NCBI RefSeq assembly: GCF_015207735.1
Contig: NZ_JADEWG010000014.1
Location: forward strand, 1 to 64,000
From: [Phormidium] sp. LEGE 05292
GTDB taxonomy: Bacteria; Cyanobacteriota; Cyanobacteriia; Cyanobacteriales; Aerosakkonemataceae
Length of the DNA: 64,000 nucleotides
Direction of reading: 5' to 3'
Part shown: in pieces, positions 1 through 7,684 of the stretch
How the letters are laid out: every line of letters starts with the position of its first letter
Position numbering within the stretch: the stretch's first letter is position 1
Notes under the pieces: model-generated
Told to the model about the DNA's origin: nothing
Databases searched by the model: none
The model's input: only the letters and a program-made list of their open reading frames with translations
Made by a program: the position numbers and the translations under genes

Positions 1-56
1 GAGATGGGGAGATGGGGAGATGGGGACAAGGACACAAGGGGACAAGGACACAAGGG
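1..56. repeat. Short tandem repeats (8-mer and 16-mer)
   Basis: The window opens with three copies of the octamer GAGATGGG (1-24), followed by two copies of the 16-mer GACAAGGACACAAGGG (25-56). Runs of this kind are common short tandemly repeated sequences in filamentous cyanobacterial intergenic DNA. No coding potential is seen. Confidence 0.8.
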
Positions 57-89
57 TAATAACCTTTCACTTTTCCCCTTTCTTTGCTT

Positions 90-165
90 GGAGCCTTTCT
101 TGCCTTTCTTGCCTTTTTTCCTTCTGCCTTTCTTGCCTTTCTTCCCTTGGAGCCTCTCAGGAGTT
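90..165. repeat. Pyrimidine-rich low-complexity repeat
   Basis: Imperfect repeats of the 9-mer GCCTTTCTT fill this stretch just downstream of the exbD stop codon. It is strongly strand-biased for C and T. No gene is seen between the window edge and position 184. Confidence 0.6.
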
Positions 166-183
166 TCAATTATTTATTTGTAA

Positions 184-585
184 TCATTGTTTTTGAGTAG
201 CGATCGCTAATTTAGCACCTTTAACTCGACGTAATTTATCCATTACTTCTACTACACGACCGTGCTGCACTACTTTATCTGCATTTAAAATTACCAAGGA
301 TTCCGTGTTGGGAGGAATTTTGGCTGTTACTTCAGCTTCTAGCTTTTCTAATTGAATTGGTTGGCGATCGAGAGCGATCGCACCATCAGGTAAAATCGAT
401 ACATTAATTTGTTCTGTCTTTTGTGGTTGTGCTGTGGAAGCTTGGGGTAAATTTACAGGCAAACCTTCAGAACGAATTAAAGACAAAGAAGAAACAACAA
501 AATAAGCCAAAACACAAAATATTACATCAATCATCGACGTAACATTAATTACCACATTTTTTTCCGATTCATCAGGTAGACGCAT
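184..585 (-). CDS. exbD: ExbD/TolR-type biopolymer transport protein
   Basis: This is the small proton-channel partner of ExbB, which harvests the proton-motive force for TonB. The protein has a short cytoplasmic N-terminus. It then has one membrane helix (VTSMIDVIFCVLAYFVVSS) carrying the family's conserved Asp in SMIDVIF, and a periplasmic domain of about 95 residues ending in RVKGAKLAIAT. I chose the ATG at 585 (protein MRLPDESEK) instead of an upstream in-frame GTG-like extension that lies inside exbB. The result is 133 residues, a normal ExbD length. Its start overlaps the 3' end of exbB by 14 bp, which suggests translational coupling. The divergent tonB-like gene at 1575 is the likely functional partner. 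The family assignment is secure; the transported substrate (probably iron complexes) is inference. Confidence 0.9.
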   Translation of the reverse strand: MRLPDESEKNVVINVTSMIDVIFCVLAYFVVSSLSLIRSEGLPVNLPQASTAQPQKTEQINVSILPDGAIALDRQPIQLEKLEAEVTAKIPPNTESLVILNADKVVQHGRVVEVMDKLRRVKGAKLAIATQKQ

Positions 586-1222
586 AAGATTTTTTTCCTT
601 GTTCGTACTGACGACGATATAACAATTCCAATTGACCACCGTATTCTTGAATCATTGCCAATTGTTTTATGTAAAAACTGCGAAATGTATTAGCAAACAT
701 TAGTGTAGCAATTGCCACCACTAATCCCATAACAGTAGAAATCAAAGCTTCACTAATACCACCAGTTACACCTTTAGCTTGAGTTCCCCCTACATCACCA
801 AGTCTTAAAGAAGAAAAAGCAGTCATTAAGCCTAAGACAGTTCCCAATAAACCTAATAAAGGAGATAAGGCAATAATGGTTTCAAAACCATTATTAAATC
901 GCTTTAAAGTCGGAATTTCTGCCTGTGCCGCACTTTCTAAAGCTAAGCGAAATTCTTCTGGATTAGGAGAATCTAATTCTAAGGCTTCGAGAAATATTCG
1001 CGCCAACGGTAAATCGGCGTTTTGCTTGAGTAAATTGATTGATGTACTCGGCTTTAGTGGATAAAGTTTCAAAAACTCTCGTATTACTCGACTCTGACGA
1101 CGACGCACCTGGTACCAAAACAAACAGCGTTCTATAACCATTGCGATCCCGAATATCGAAAATGCTAATAATGGCCAAGAGACAATACCGCCAGCCAAGA
1201 AATACTCAACTGCTACTTTCAT
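572..1222 (-). CDS. exbB: ExbB/TolQ/MotA-family proton channel protein
   Basis: A 216-residue inner-membrane protein with the three-helix ExbB/TolQ plan. The first helix is near residues 10-30 (GGIVSWPLLAFSIFGIAMVI). A cytoplasmic helical segment follows. Two helices sit near 112-140 (ETIIALSPLLGLLGTVLGLM) and 155-180 (ALISTVMGLVVAIATLMFAN). The SPLLGLLGTVLGLM and EALISTVMGL motifs are hallmark MotA/TolQ/ExbB sequences. It would pair with the overlapping exbD to energise TonB or a TolA-like protein. ExbB, not TolQ, is favoured because a TonB-like gene lies divergently next door and no tolA, tolB or pal is visible. Confidence 0.9.
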   Translation of the reverse strand: MKVAVEYFLAGGIVSWPLLAFSIFGIAMVIERCLFWYQVRRRQSRVIREFLKLYPLKPSTSINLLKQNADLPLARIFLEALELDSPNPEEFRLALESAAQAEIPTLKRFNNGFETIIALSPLLGLLGTVLGLMTAFSSLRLGDVGGTQAKGVTGGISEALISTVMGLVVAIATLMFANTFRSFYIKQLAMIQEYGGQLELLYRRQYEQGKKSYAST

Positions 1223-1574
1223 ACTCTTTTTTCAACCTTTGCTCAGAAGTATTGTAGCGGAATAAATTAAAAATATTCGCAATAAAGATAATAGCTTAAA
1301 ACAAAAAAATTGCAATAGGGAACTTCTAACTAAAAATTTTCCAGGGTTTTTTCGGGAAATAATCAGGGTTAAATGCTTCTATTGCGCGAACAGAGGCAGT
1401 TTCAAGTTCATTTTTACTGGGATTGACATTTGTACGCGATCGTTCTAAGTTATCCAAATAAGTGAAAATAATTTTCAACTAAGAGCAACAAAGCCGGGAC
1501 TGCCGAAAGCGATCGCACAAAGCGCCTGTTTGTTGCCAATAACTAATGTGCATTTTGGGGAAGAAGTTTAGGGC
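1223..1574. other. Divergent intergenic region exbB / tonB-like
   Basis: These 352 bp separate the two halves of the Ton system and must carry both promoters. The exbB side is AT-rich (about 1250-1320). The middle contains a short reading frame on the minus strand that looks like a gene remnant (1326-1478). The tonB side carries a HIP1 octamer. I could not identify a clear Fur-box or a convincing -35/-10 pair by eye. Confidence 0.5.
1326..1478 (-). pseudogene. Small unrecognised ORF or gene remnant (50 codons)
   Basis: The minus strand encodes about 50 residues with a protein-like composition, ending in IEAFNPDYFPKKPWKIFS and then a stop. The only possible start is a TTG at 1476-1478, directly preceded by an in-frame TAG. 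No ribosome binding site is apparent. The acidic middle, the aromatic Pro/Lys-rich end and the clean reading frame look more like a real C-terminus than random sequence. It may be a short gene with a rare start or the tail of a decayed gene. I do not recognise the family. It lies 103 bp upstream of exbB on the same strand. Confidence 0.35.
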
Positions 1575-3236
1575 ATGAGCATTTCCAGCTTTTGTTTAGA
1601 ACAGCGAGAGAAAGAGAAAGCAGCATTTAAAAGCATTTTGGCTTACAGCATAGCAGGCTCAACAGTATTGCATATTGTTTTAGCTTTCGGCTTTGCCCTA
1701 TTGTTGCCAAAAGAACCCTCATTGGCAGAAGATCCAATAGAAGTAGTAGTTTTGGATACACCAGAACCCGAAGTTCAAAAGCTGGAAGTAAAAATCCCAA
1801 AACCCACCCCGCAACCAGTAGTTACGCCGACACCAGAAAAAATCATTCCCACTCCAACTCCAGAACCAATTCCTACACCAACTCCAGAACCAATTCCCAC
1901 CCCAAAAGTGGAACTACCAAAACCTTTAGAAAAACCTGTTGAACCAGAGGAAGTAAAGGAAGCAGAACCAATAAAAACTCCCGATATAGCAGAACCAGAA
2001 AAAGTTGCAGAAACATTACCACCGCCAAAAATTTCCGAAACAGTGAGAGAAGATTTGCAAAAACCAGATCCACCTCTGACAAAACCGAAAACAGAAACAG
2101 CTAATACTCCCCAACCTTTGCAAACCCCTTTAGCAAGGGCGAGGGATTTTAAAGATCGGTTGGCCCAAACGCAACAACCTGTTGAGAAGGAAAGCAGAAC
2201 TGAGGAAACGCCTCAATTACCAAGAGGATTGAATGCAAATCAACAACCGCTTGTGGATAATTCCAGAGTTACGAGTCAACCACTAGAATCATCGGTAGCA
2301 GGGAATCGGGAATTCCGTGATAGGGCTAACGCCACGCTGCGCGATCGCATTGCTGCTAATAACAACTCGACATCTGGAACAACTCCTGGTGATGATAATT
2401 CCCTAATGAATCCGGGAATCCCAGGAGAAGTAAGCACAAATCGAGAAAATATTACTAATAAACCAACAGCAACCAGTCAACCTTTACTAACTTCTACAAA
2501 TGGCGATCGGAAATTTAGAGACAGTATTGCTAATAGTAATAATTCTCCACCAACTACTAATCCGGGGAGTGATATTTCAAATGGAACTCCTGGAATTCCG
2601 GGACAAGTAACAGCAAATAATCAACGCCCAAACAATCGACCTGTAGGTGGAAATCAACCACTGCAAACTGCTACTAATAACCGAGGATTTAGAAACAGTT
2701 TTAGTAATAACGATTCTAGTAATAACTTTGGATCTCCTTCCGGTACAAGTAATCCTCAAACTTCTCCGACAACACCTGGAACTTCAACAGGGGTAGCAGT
2801 CAATCAGCCACCTGCTAGAAGTAATAGACAAGAAGGGGATAATTCAGGCGGAAATCGTAGAACAGCGAGAAGAAGTGGAAGAGGTGGAGGATTGCGCTGT
2901 GTTAGTCAATGCAATCCTGATTATCCGCCAGATGTGGAAAATTTGGAAGGTAGACCAGTAGTTCAATTTGTAGTTGAAGCAGATGGTAGCACAGCCGATC
3001 CACAAGTTGCTGAATCTAGCGGTAATAGCAGATTAGATCGAGCAGCTGTGGAAGCAGTACAAAAAATGCGATTTGCCCCTCCAGATGAAGGACGGAGAAC
3101 TGTAAAATTAGCAATTAATTTTGCTACAAGTGGTTCTGATTTTGAACGCCAAGCGCGTCAACGTCGAGAACAAAATGAGCGTCAGCGGCGAGAAAGAGAA
3201 AGCCAACGCCAGGAAAATTTAGGTCTAGAAAATTAG
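1575..3236 (+). CDS. TonB-family energy transducer with long repetitive linker
   Basis: A 553-residue protein with the TonB architecture. A short cytoplasmic N-terminus leads into one membrane helix near residues 20-43 (AYSIAGSTVLHIVLAFGFAL). A Pro-rich periplasmic spacer follows (PTPTPEPIPTPTPEPIPTPK). The TonB C-terminal domain lies near 435-515 (YPPDVENLEGRPVVQFVVEA ... AVEAVQKMRFAPPDEGRRTV). Between spacer and domain are about four imperfect repeats with the pattern QPL-x(5-7)-R-x-F-R-D, rich in Asn, Ser and Pro. An Arg/Gln/Glu-rich tail of about 35 residues follows the TonB domain, which is unusual because the domain normally ends the protein. It should carry energy from ExbBD to outer-membrane receptors. 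It is much longer than the enterobacterial TonB (about 240 residues). A MORN gene follows 7 bp downstream, probably in the same transcript. Confidence 0.85.
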   Translation: MSISSFCLEQREKEKAAFKSILAYSIAGSTVLHIVLAFGFALLLPKEPSLAEDPIEVVVLDTPEPEVQKLEVKIPKPTPQPVVTPTPEKIIPTPTPEPIPTPTPEPIPTPKVELPKPLEKPVEPEEVKEAEPIKTPDIAEPEKVAETLPPPKISETVREDLQKPDPPLTKPKTETANTPQPLQTPLARARDFKDRLAQTQQPVEKESRTEETPQLPRGLNANQQPLVDNSRVTSQPLESSVAGNREFRDRANATLRDRIAANNNSTSGTTPGDDNSLMNPGIPGEVSTNRENITNKPTATSQPLLTSTNGDRKFRDSIANSNNSPPTTNPGSDISNGTPGIPGQVTANNQRPNNRPVGGNQPLQTATNNRGFRNSFSNNDSSNNFGSPSGTSNPQTSPTTPGTSTGVAVNQPPARSNRQEGDNSGGNRRTARRSGRGGGLRCVSQCNPDYPPDVENLEGRPVVQFVVEADGSTADPQVAESSGNSRLDRAAVEAVQKMRFAPPDEGRRTVKLAINFATSGSDFERQARQRREQNERQRRERESQRQENLGLEN

Positions 3237-3243
3237 TGTTTTT

Positions 3244-4290
3244 ATGCTGAAATTAACATCACAATTTGGAATTGGATTCCTCACAATTTGCGCTGTAATT
3301 ACTTCTCCTTTTCTTGTAGAAGCTGCTGTCATTAATTTACCTGATGGTGGTCGTTGTGAAGGAGAAGTTAGCAATGGTCAACTGAATGGGAAGAGTGTTT
3401 GTCAGTATGCGAATGGCGATCGCTACGAAGGCAATTACACTAACGGTAAAAAAGAAGGCACAGGAGTTTATACTTTTGCGGATAAAAGCCGTTATACCGG
3501 GGAATTTAAAGACAATCAAATTAATGGGAAAGGAGTTTGGGAATATCCAGATGGCGATCGCTACGAAGGCCAATTTAGCAATGGACAACCAAATGGTACT
3601 GGAGTTTATATTACCGCTAGTGGCGGTCGTTACGAAGGAGAATTTAAAGATGGCACACCTAATGGTAAAGGGACTTACACTTTTGCCAATGGCAATAAAT
3701 GTTCGGGAAATGTTACTAACGGTCAAATTAGCGGTACTGGTAACTGTGTTTATGCCAATGGCAACCGTTACGAAGGTGAGTTAAGTAATAATCAACCCAG
3801 TGGTAAAGGTGTTTATACTTTTGCCGATAGTGGTAGTTATAAAGGCGAATTTAGTAATGGTCAATTTAACGGGGTTGGAGTAAGAGAATATCCGAATGGG
3901 AATCGTTACGAAGGCAGTTTTCGCAATGGTAAACCCGAAGGGCAGGGAAGTTTGACTATAGCCAAAGAAGGAACTTATAAAGGAGAATTTAAAGACGGGC
4001 AATTTAATGGAAAAGGAGTGTTTACCTTTGCGAATAATAACCGTTATGAAGGTGATTTTCAACAAGGGAAGTTTCAAGGTAGGGGAGTTTATGTGTTTGC
4101 GAATGGCGATCGATGTGAGGGAGAATTTAGTGCTGGGAATTTGAATGGTAAAGCTGTTTGTAAATACGCTAATGGCGACAGTTACGATGGAGAATTTCGT
4201 AATGGAGATAAGCACGGCAAAGGGATTTATACTTATGCTGATGGTACTAAGTTACAAGGTAGTTGGCAGGAAGGGAAGTTTCAGAATTAA
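3244..4290 (+). CDS. Secreted MORN-repeat protein
   Basis: A 348-residue protein with an N-terminal signal peptide (hydrophobic TSQFGIGFLTICAVITSPFL, then VEAA as a likely cleavage site). Thirteen 23-residue MORN repeats of the type RYEGEFKDGQFNGKG follow, plus a partial last one. MORN repeats form an elongated beta-hairpin sheet usually used for protein or lipid contacts. The partner here is not visible. A few repeats carry Cys in place of Tyr (GRCEGEVSNG, KCSGNVTNG, RCEGEFSAG). That could permit disulfides in the periplasm. It starts 7 bp after the TonB-like gene, so co-transcription is likely, and a role at the periplasmic face of the Ton system is a reasonable guess only. Confidence 0.85.
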   Translation: MLKLTSQFGIGFLTICAVITSPFLVEAAVINLPDGGRCEGEVSNGQLNGKSVCQYANGDRYEGNYTNGKKEGTGVYTFADKSRYTGEFKDNQINGKGVWEYPDGDRYEGQFSNGQPNGTGVYITASGGRYEGEFKDGTPNGKGTYTFANGNKCSGNVTNGQISGTGNCVYANGNRYEGELSNNQPSGKGVYTFADSGSYKGEFSNGQFNGVGVREYPNGNRYEGSFRNGKPEGQGSLTIAKEGTYKGEFKDGQFNGKGVFTFANNNRYEGDFQQGKFQGRGVYVFANGDRCEGEFSAGNLNGKAVCKYANGDSYDGEFRNGDKHGKGIYTYADGTKLQGSWQEGKFQN

Positions 4291-4321
4291 AAGGTTTTTT
4301 TGAACCGGAAAAAATCAGCGA

Positions 4322-4430
4322 TTATCCAAATTCTCTATAAAGATGCGCTGTACGGAACCCCACCCCAAACCCCTCCCCGTAGACGGGGAGGGGCAATGAC
4401 TAAACGCAATTTTACAGAGAATTGGTATTA
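4322..4430. mobile_element. MITE-like element, copy 1
   Basis: A 109-bp non-coding element with imperfect terminal inverted repeats of about 27 bp (ends read TTAT(A)CCAAATTCTC inward and TAATACCAATTCTC on the other strand). A central GC-rich hairpin has CCCCTCCCCG pairing with CGGGGAGGGG. A second copy lies at 19173-19280 and is nearly identical along its whole length. No transposase is encoded, so it is a non-autonomous element. The right end supplies an in-frame TTG that falsely extends the downstream Rieske gene. Confidence 0.75.
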
Positions 4431-4511
4431 GCTAATAAACTGGAAAAAGTTTCCTTTACAAACTGGGTCAACTTGCTTAGGATAGTTTCTAAAGGAAGTT
4501 CTTTAAAAACT

Positions 4512-6275
4512 ATGACTAACATTTCAGTGCAACCAAAATCCCTGGTGCGTGCTGCTTATGTGGCAGAACTCCAGGAGAAAGGGCAATTACTCGTTCGCTT
4601 GAACCAACAGACTATTGCGCTGTTTTACAGTAACGATCGCGTTTATGCGATCGACAACCGTTGTCCGCACATGGGTTTTCCTCTGCATGGCAGCGTGTGT
4701 AAAGATGGCATTGTCACCTGTCCTTGGCATTACGCTCGTTTCGACTTGGCAAGCGGGGGTACTTTTGATTCTTGGGCTGATGATGTGCGATCGTTCCCAG
4801 TACAAATCGAAAACGGGGAAATTTGGATTGATGTCGCACCGCAAGTCGATCCAGAAATTCATCAGCAACAGCGATTACTTGATGGATTGGAGCAAGGAAT
4901 CTCGCTGGTGATTGCGAAGTCAGCGATCGCTCTTTTAGACTTGGGTGTAGAACCAACCCAACCGTTTCAGGTCGGTTTAGCCTTTGGTACTCGTTATCAC
5001 AAAGCTGGATGGGATACCGGATTGACTATGCTTACCTGCATGATGAATATCATGCCCTATTTGGAAGAGAGCGATCGCCCCCGTGCTTTGTATCAAGGAT
5101 TGTCTGCTGTGGCACGAGACTCTGCCGAAGCACCACCTCATTTTCGCGTACATCCTTTACCTACGGCTAATCTTGACTTTCCTACCTTAAAAGCTTGGTT
5201 TCGTCAGTTTATTGAACAACGCGACAATGAAGCCGCAGAACGTTGTTTAATGACAGCTGTGCGATCGGGAATCAGCCGAACTCAGATTGCCTCCATGTTA
5301 TTTGCGGCTGCAACTGACCATCGTTATCTTGATGTTGGTCACGTTCTCGATTTTATTAATAAGGCTTTGGAAGCATTGGATGCGATCGATTGGCAAGAAG
5401 CTGAACCTGTACTAGCAAGCTTGGTGGTTCCTTTGGCAAGTGCTACACGCATGGAAGAATCAAGTTCTTGGCGTTATCCAGTGGATTTGGTTGCCATTCT
5501 TTTAGCTGCATTTGAACAATTACCTGCGGCGCTAGAATCTGGGCAATCGCAACGAGGACAATGGGTTCAACCTCCAGAGTTGCTAACCGTTTTGTTGGGT
5601 GATGATGCACAAGCGATCGCAGATAGTTTGTTGAATGCGTTGCAGTCAGGTTGCACTGAAGTACAATTAGCCCAAATCGTTGCTTATGCTGCGGCGCTGA
5701 GAGTGGCACGATTCAATACCAATAACGATCATGGTGATTGGAACAGCGCCCATCATCCTTTTACATTTGCTAATGCTGTGCAGCAAGGGATTCGACGAGT
5801 ACCAACTCTTGAGCTTTTGCGGGGTGTATTCGATGCAGCAATGAGCGTATATCTGAATCGTTTTCTCAATGTACCACCTGCTCGATTACCGGAACCGAAG
5901 GATAATGTTACCGAAAAAGAATCATTACTCGATCGCTTACCAGAACTGCTCGATCGCCAACAGCAAGTTAACGAAACGGGGCGGTTGGTGGCACAATATC
6001 TTTACAGTGGTGGTAATCCAGAACGCTTGATGGCGATGCTGGCAAAACTGATGTTGCGGGAGAATCGAGATTTTCATGTGATTCAATCGATCGAAGCAGC
6101 ATTTCGTTTGTATAATCAGTTGTCTGAGACATTGGAAGGAGTGCCTGTGTTGGTAGCAACCGCGCGATATTTGGCGGCTCATGCTCCGACGATGCGTTCG
6201 CAAGAACAAACCTATCAGATGGCGTATCGACTGCATCGAGGCGATCGATTGTTTGAAGAATCAGAAGATGTATAA
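4512..6275 (+). CDS. Long Rieske [2Fe-2S] protein with C-terminal helical region
   Basis: The first 110 residues or so form a Rieske ferredoxin-type domain. The cluster ligands are C51-P-H53 (CPHMGFPLHG) and C70-P-W-H73 (CPWHYARFDLASGG). The remaining roughly 470 residues are predicted alpha-helical and rich in Ala and Leu. They have no catalytic motif that I recognise and no mononuclear-iron oxygenase signature, so this is not a classic ring-hydroxylating dioxygenase. I chose the ATG at 4512 (MTNISVQPK) with AGGAAG upstream. A longer TTG-started frame begins inside the MITE and is unlikely. The last 8 bp overlap the start of the phosphatase gene, so the two are translationally coupled. The redox partner and substrate are unknown. 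Rieske confidence is high; the overall function is unassigned. Confidence 0.85.
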   Translation: MTNISVQPKSLVRAAYVAELQEKGQLLVRLNQQTIALFYSNDRVYAIDNRCPHMGFPLHGSVCKDGIVTCPWHYARFDLASGGTFDSWADDVRSFPVQIENGEIWIDVAPQVDPEIHQQQRLLDGLEQGISLVIAKSAIALLDLGVEPTQPFQVGLAFGTRYHKAGWDTGLTMLTCMMNIMPYLEESDRPRALYQGLSAVARDSAEAPPHFRVHPLPTANLDFPTLKAWFRQFIEQRDNEAAERCLMTAVRSGISRTQIASMLFAAATDHRYLDVGHVLDFINKALEALDAIDWQEAEPVLASLVVPLASATRMEESSSWRYPVDLVAILLAAFEQLPAALESGQSQRGQWVQPPELLTVLLGDDAQAIADSLLNALQSGCTEVQLAQIVAYAAALRVARFNTNNDHGDWNSAHHPFTFANAVQQGIRRVPTLELLRGVFDAAMSVYLNRFLNVPPARLPEPKDNVTEKESLLDRLPELLDRQQQVNETGRLVAQYLYSGGNPERLMAMLAKLMLRENRDFHVIQSIEAAFRLYNQLSETLEGVPVLVATARYLAAHAPTMRSQEQTYQMAYRLHRGDRLFEESEDV

Positions 6276-6801
6276 ATTTGCAGCAGCCTGTAAAAATGAA
6301 TCAATTGTTTTTGGGGCTTCCAGACCTGGATATTCTGAAAAGCAAATCAAAGCCTGGATTGAGTTTATGAAAAGCCAGGATATTCAACGAGTTTGTTGCT
6401 TATTAGCAGAAGAACAATTGATTCGTTATCCCAATTTATTAGATTCTTACAAGTTGGAGTTTGGTACTGAAAATGTTTGTTGGGCAGCGATCGTGGATTT
6501 TGAGATTTGCGATCTTGCTACCCTTCACAACCAGATTTTACCGTTTCTGTTCACGTCCGATCGATACCAACAAAAAACCGTTGTTCACTGTTCGGGCGGT
6601 ATTGGAAGAACGGGACAGATTCTTGCTGCTTGGCTGATCGCTGGGCGGAGTTTATCCCAGAAGGAAGCGATCGCGGCAGTGAGGCGAACGGGCAGAAATC
6701 CCTTTGAAGCCGTGATTGTTGCGCCCTTGCGCGGTAAAAATCCTCTTCGTGCATTAGCAAAACTAAATTACCTCTTGAATACTTGCCGCACTCATGAATG
6801 A
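6268..6801 (+). CDS. Dual-specificity/tyrosine phosphatase-like protein
   Basis: A 177-residue protein with the Cys-based phosphatase signature HCSGGIGRTG (HCx5R: Cys nucleophile, Arg phosphate binder) near residue 109. The downstream helix is typical of DSP and PTP-like proteins. An Asp-containing loop (VDFEICDL) lies before the P-loop and could supply the general acid. The ATG at 6268 lies inside the last codons of the Rieske gene (8-bp overlap). An upstream in-frame start would add 29 residues that read as out-of-frame Rieske sequence. The substrate could be phospho-Tyr/Ser/Thr, an inositol phosphate or RNA 5' phosphate; the sequence does not decide. The overlap suggests the two proteins work in one process. 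Confidence 0.85.
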   Translation: MYKFAAACKNESIVFGASRPGYSEKQIKAWIEFMKSQDIQRVCCLLAEEQLIRYPNLLDSYKLEFGTENVCWAAIVDFEICDLATLHNQILPFLFTSDRYQQKTVVHCSGGIGRTGQILAAWLIAGRSLSQKEAIAAVRRTGRNPFEAVIVAPLRGKNPLRALAKLNYLLNTCRTHE

Positions 6802-6805
6802 GGTT

Positions 6806-6833
6806 AGGCAGAAGGCAGAAGGCAGAAGGCAGA
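6806..6833. repeat. Heptamer tandem repeat (AGGCAGA)4
   Basis: Four perfect copies of AGGCAGA lie just after the phosphatase stop codon, followed by a degenerate run. It sits between convergent genes. An imperfect inverted repeat at 6879-6896 (TAACC...GGTTA) may help terminate both. Heptamer runs like this are typical cyanobacterial intergenic repeats. Confidence 0.75.
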
Positions 6834-6949
6834 AGGGAAAAACCGTAAAAACAAGGTTTCTGGCTTTTCATTTTGCCTTAACCGCCTTGGTGGTTAGCTT
6901 AAGATATTGGCTAAACTCGCCCCTAAAAACTCAAAACTTTTCCCAATCC

Positions 6950-7609
6950 CTAGTCCCCAAAAGAGCGAATTTGATAAGCACAGCGTCGTTCTCCAGCAAT
7001 GATATGCTCAACACGCTCAATGTTGACTTCATCCCCTAGCACTGATTGAAAGGTTTCTAGTTCTTTGGCACACAGTCCCGTACAAGCGGTTGCAGCGGCG
7101 CAAATGGGACAGTGATTTTCTACTAACAAAAACGATCCATCTGGATTACTTTGTAATTGAGCCATGTAGCCTTCATTGCTGCGAATCTGGGCTAAGTTGT
7201 TCAATCGTTGCAATAACTTTCGCTTCCCTTTGAGTTGCTGAGTGTAACTTTCAATCTGTTGTCGAGTGCGAATTTCTAGCAAACGGTCTAATCCTGCTTC
7301 CCCAAAGGCTTCTTTCACTGAATTAAGTAGACTTAAGGTGAGTTCTGCGTATCCTTCTGGGAAAAAGCGTGAGGCTGATGCTGTCAACTGCCATAATTTC
7401 GCAGGCCGCCCCATTTGGCGGGGTTGTTCCTGATAGGTGACTAACTGTTCTTCCTGCAAGGCATAGAGATGCTGTCGCACTGCCATTGCCGTAATACCCA
7501 AGCGAGAAGCGAGGGTTTCGGCATCTAGGCTACCCTCTTGCTTTAACAACTGTACGATCGTCCGCCTTGTCCGAACTGCGGTTTCTTGAGGAAGTGTTTT
7601 CTTTGTCAT
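6950..7609 (-). CDS. SufR-like winged-helix regulator with C-terminal cysteine motif
   Basis: A 219-residue DNA-binding protein. Residues 12-75 form a DeoR/ArsR-type winged helix-turn-helix (LDAETLASRLGITAMAVRQH, wing RQMGRPAKLWQLT). The C-terminus carries Cys at 167, 170, 176, 180 and 210 (NHCPICAAATACTGLC and RRCAYQI). This layout is that of the cyanobacterial SufR family, repressors of the suf Fe-S assembly operon. However, the published SufR spacing of four Cys is only partly matched (C167-x12-C180 fits, while no Cys is found midway before C210). No suf genes are adjacent, so this is more likely a paralogue that senses Fe-S status, metal or redox. It is divergent from a cupin gene, the likeliest target. 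Confidence 0.75.
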   Translation of the reverse strand: MTKKTLPQETAVRTRRTIVQLLKQEGSLDAETLASRLGITAMAVRQHLYALQEEQLVTYQEQPRQMGRPAKLWQLTASASRFFPEGYAELTLSLLNSVKEAFGEAGLDRLLEIRTRQQIESYTQQLKGKRKLLQRLNNLAQIRSNEGYMAQLQSNPDGSFLLVENHCPICAAATACTGLCAKELETFQSVLGDEVNIERVEHIIAGERRCAYQIRSFGD

Positions 7610-7610
7610 A

Positions 7611-7639
7611 TTTACAAACTAAAGAACTCTCTTTACAAA
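7611..7639. promoter_or_regulatory. Candidate operator: paired TTTACAAA octamers
   Basis: The 75-bp divergent gap contains TTTACAAA at 7611-7618 and again at 7632-7639. The copies are spaced 21 bp start-to-start, about two helical turns, so two regulator subunits could bind the same face. The first copy lies right at the regulator's start codon. This fits autoregulation plus control of the cupin. It is inference from spacing and position only. Confidence 0.35.
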
Positions 7640-7684
7640 GTCAATGTCATACTTGCCAAACCCTTAAATTATCAGGAGATTTCT

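Noticed and set aside
3337..4215. Antisense ORFs over the MORN repeats
   Set aside because: Regular repeats create open frames on the other strand; no ribosome-binding site or family signal.
4422..4511. TTG-started 30-residue N-terminal extension of the Rieske protein
   Set aside because: The extension begins inside the MITE-like element, while the ATG at 4512 gives a protein start with a ribosome-binding site.
7610..7684. Strong sigma-70 promoter pair for the cupin gene
   Set aside because: No convincing -35/-10 pair was found; only the octamer pair stands out.
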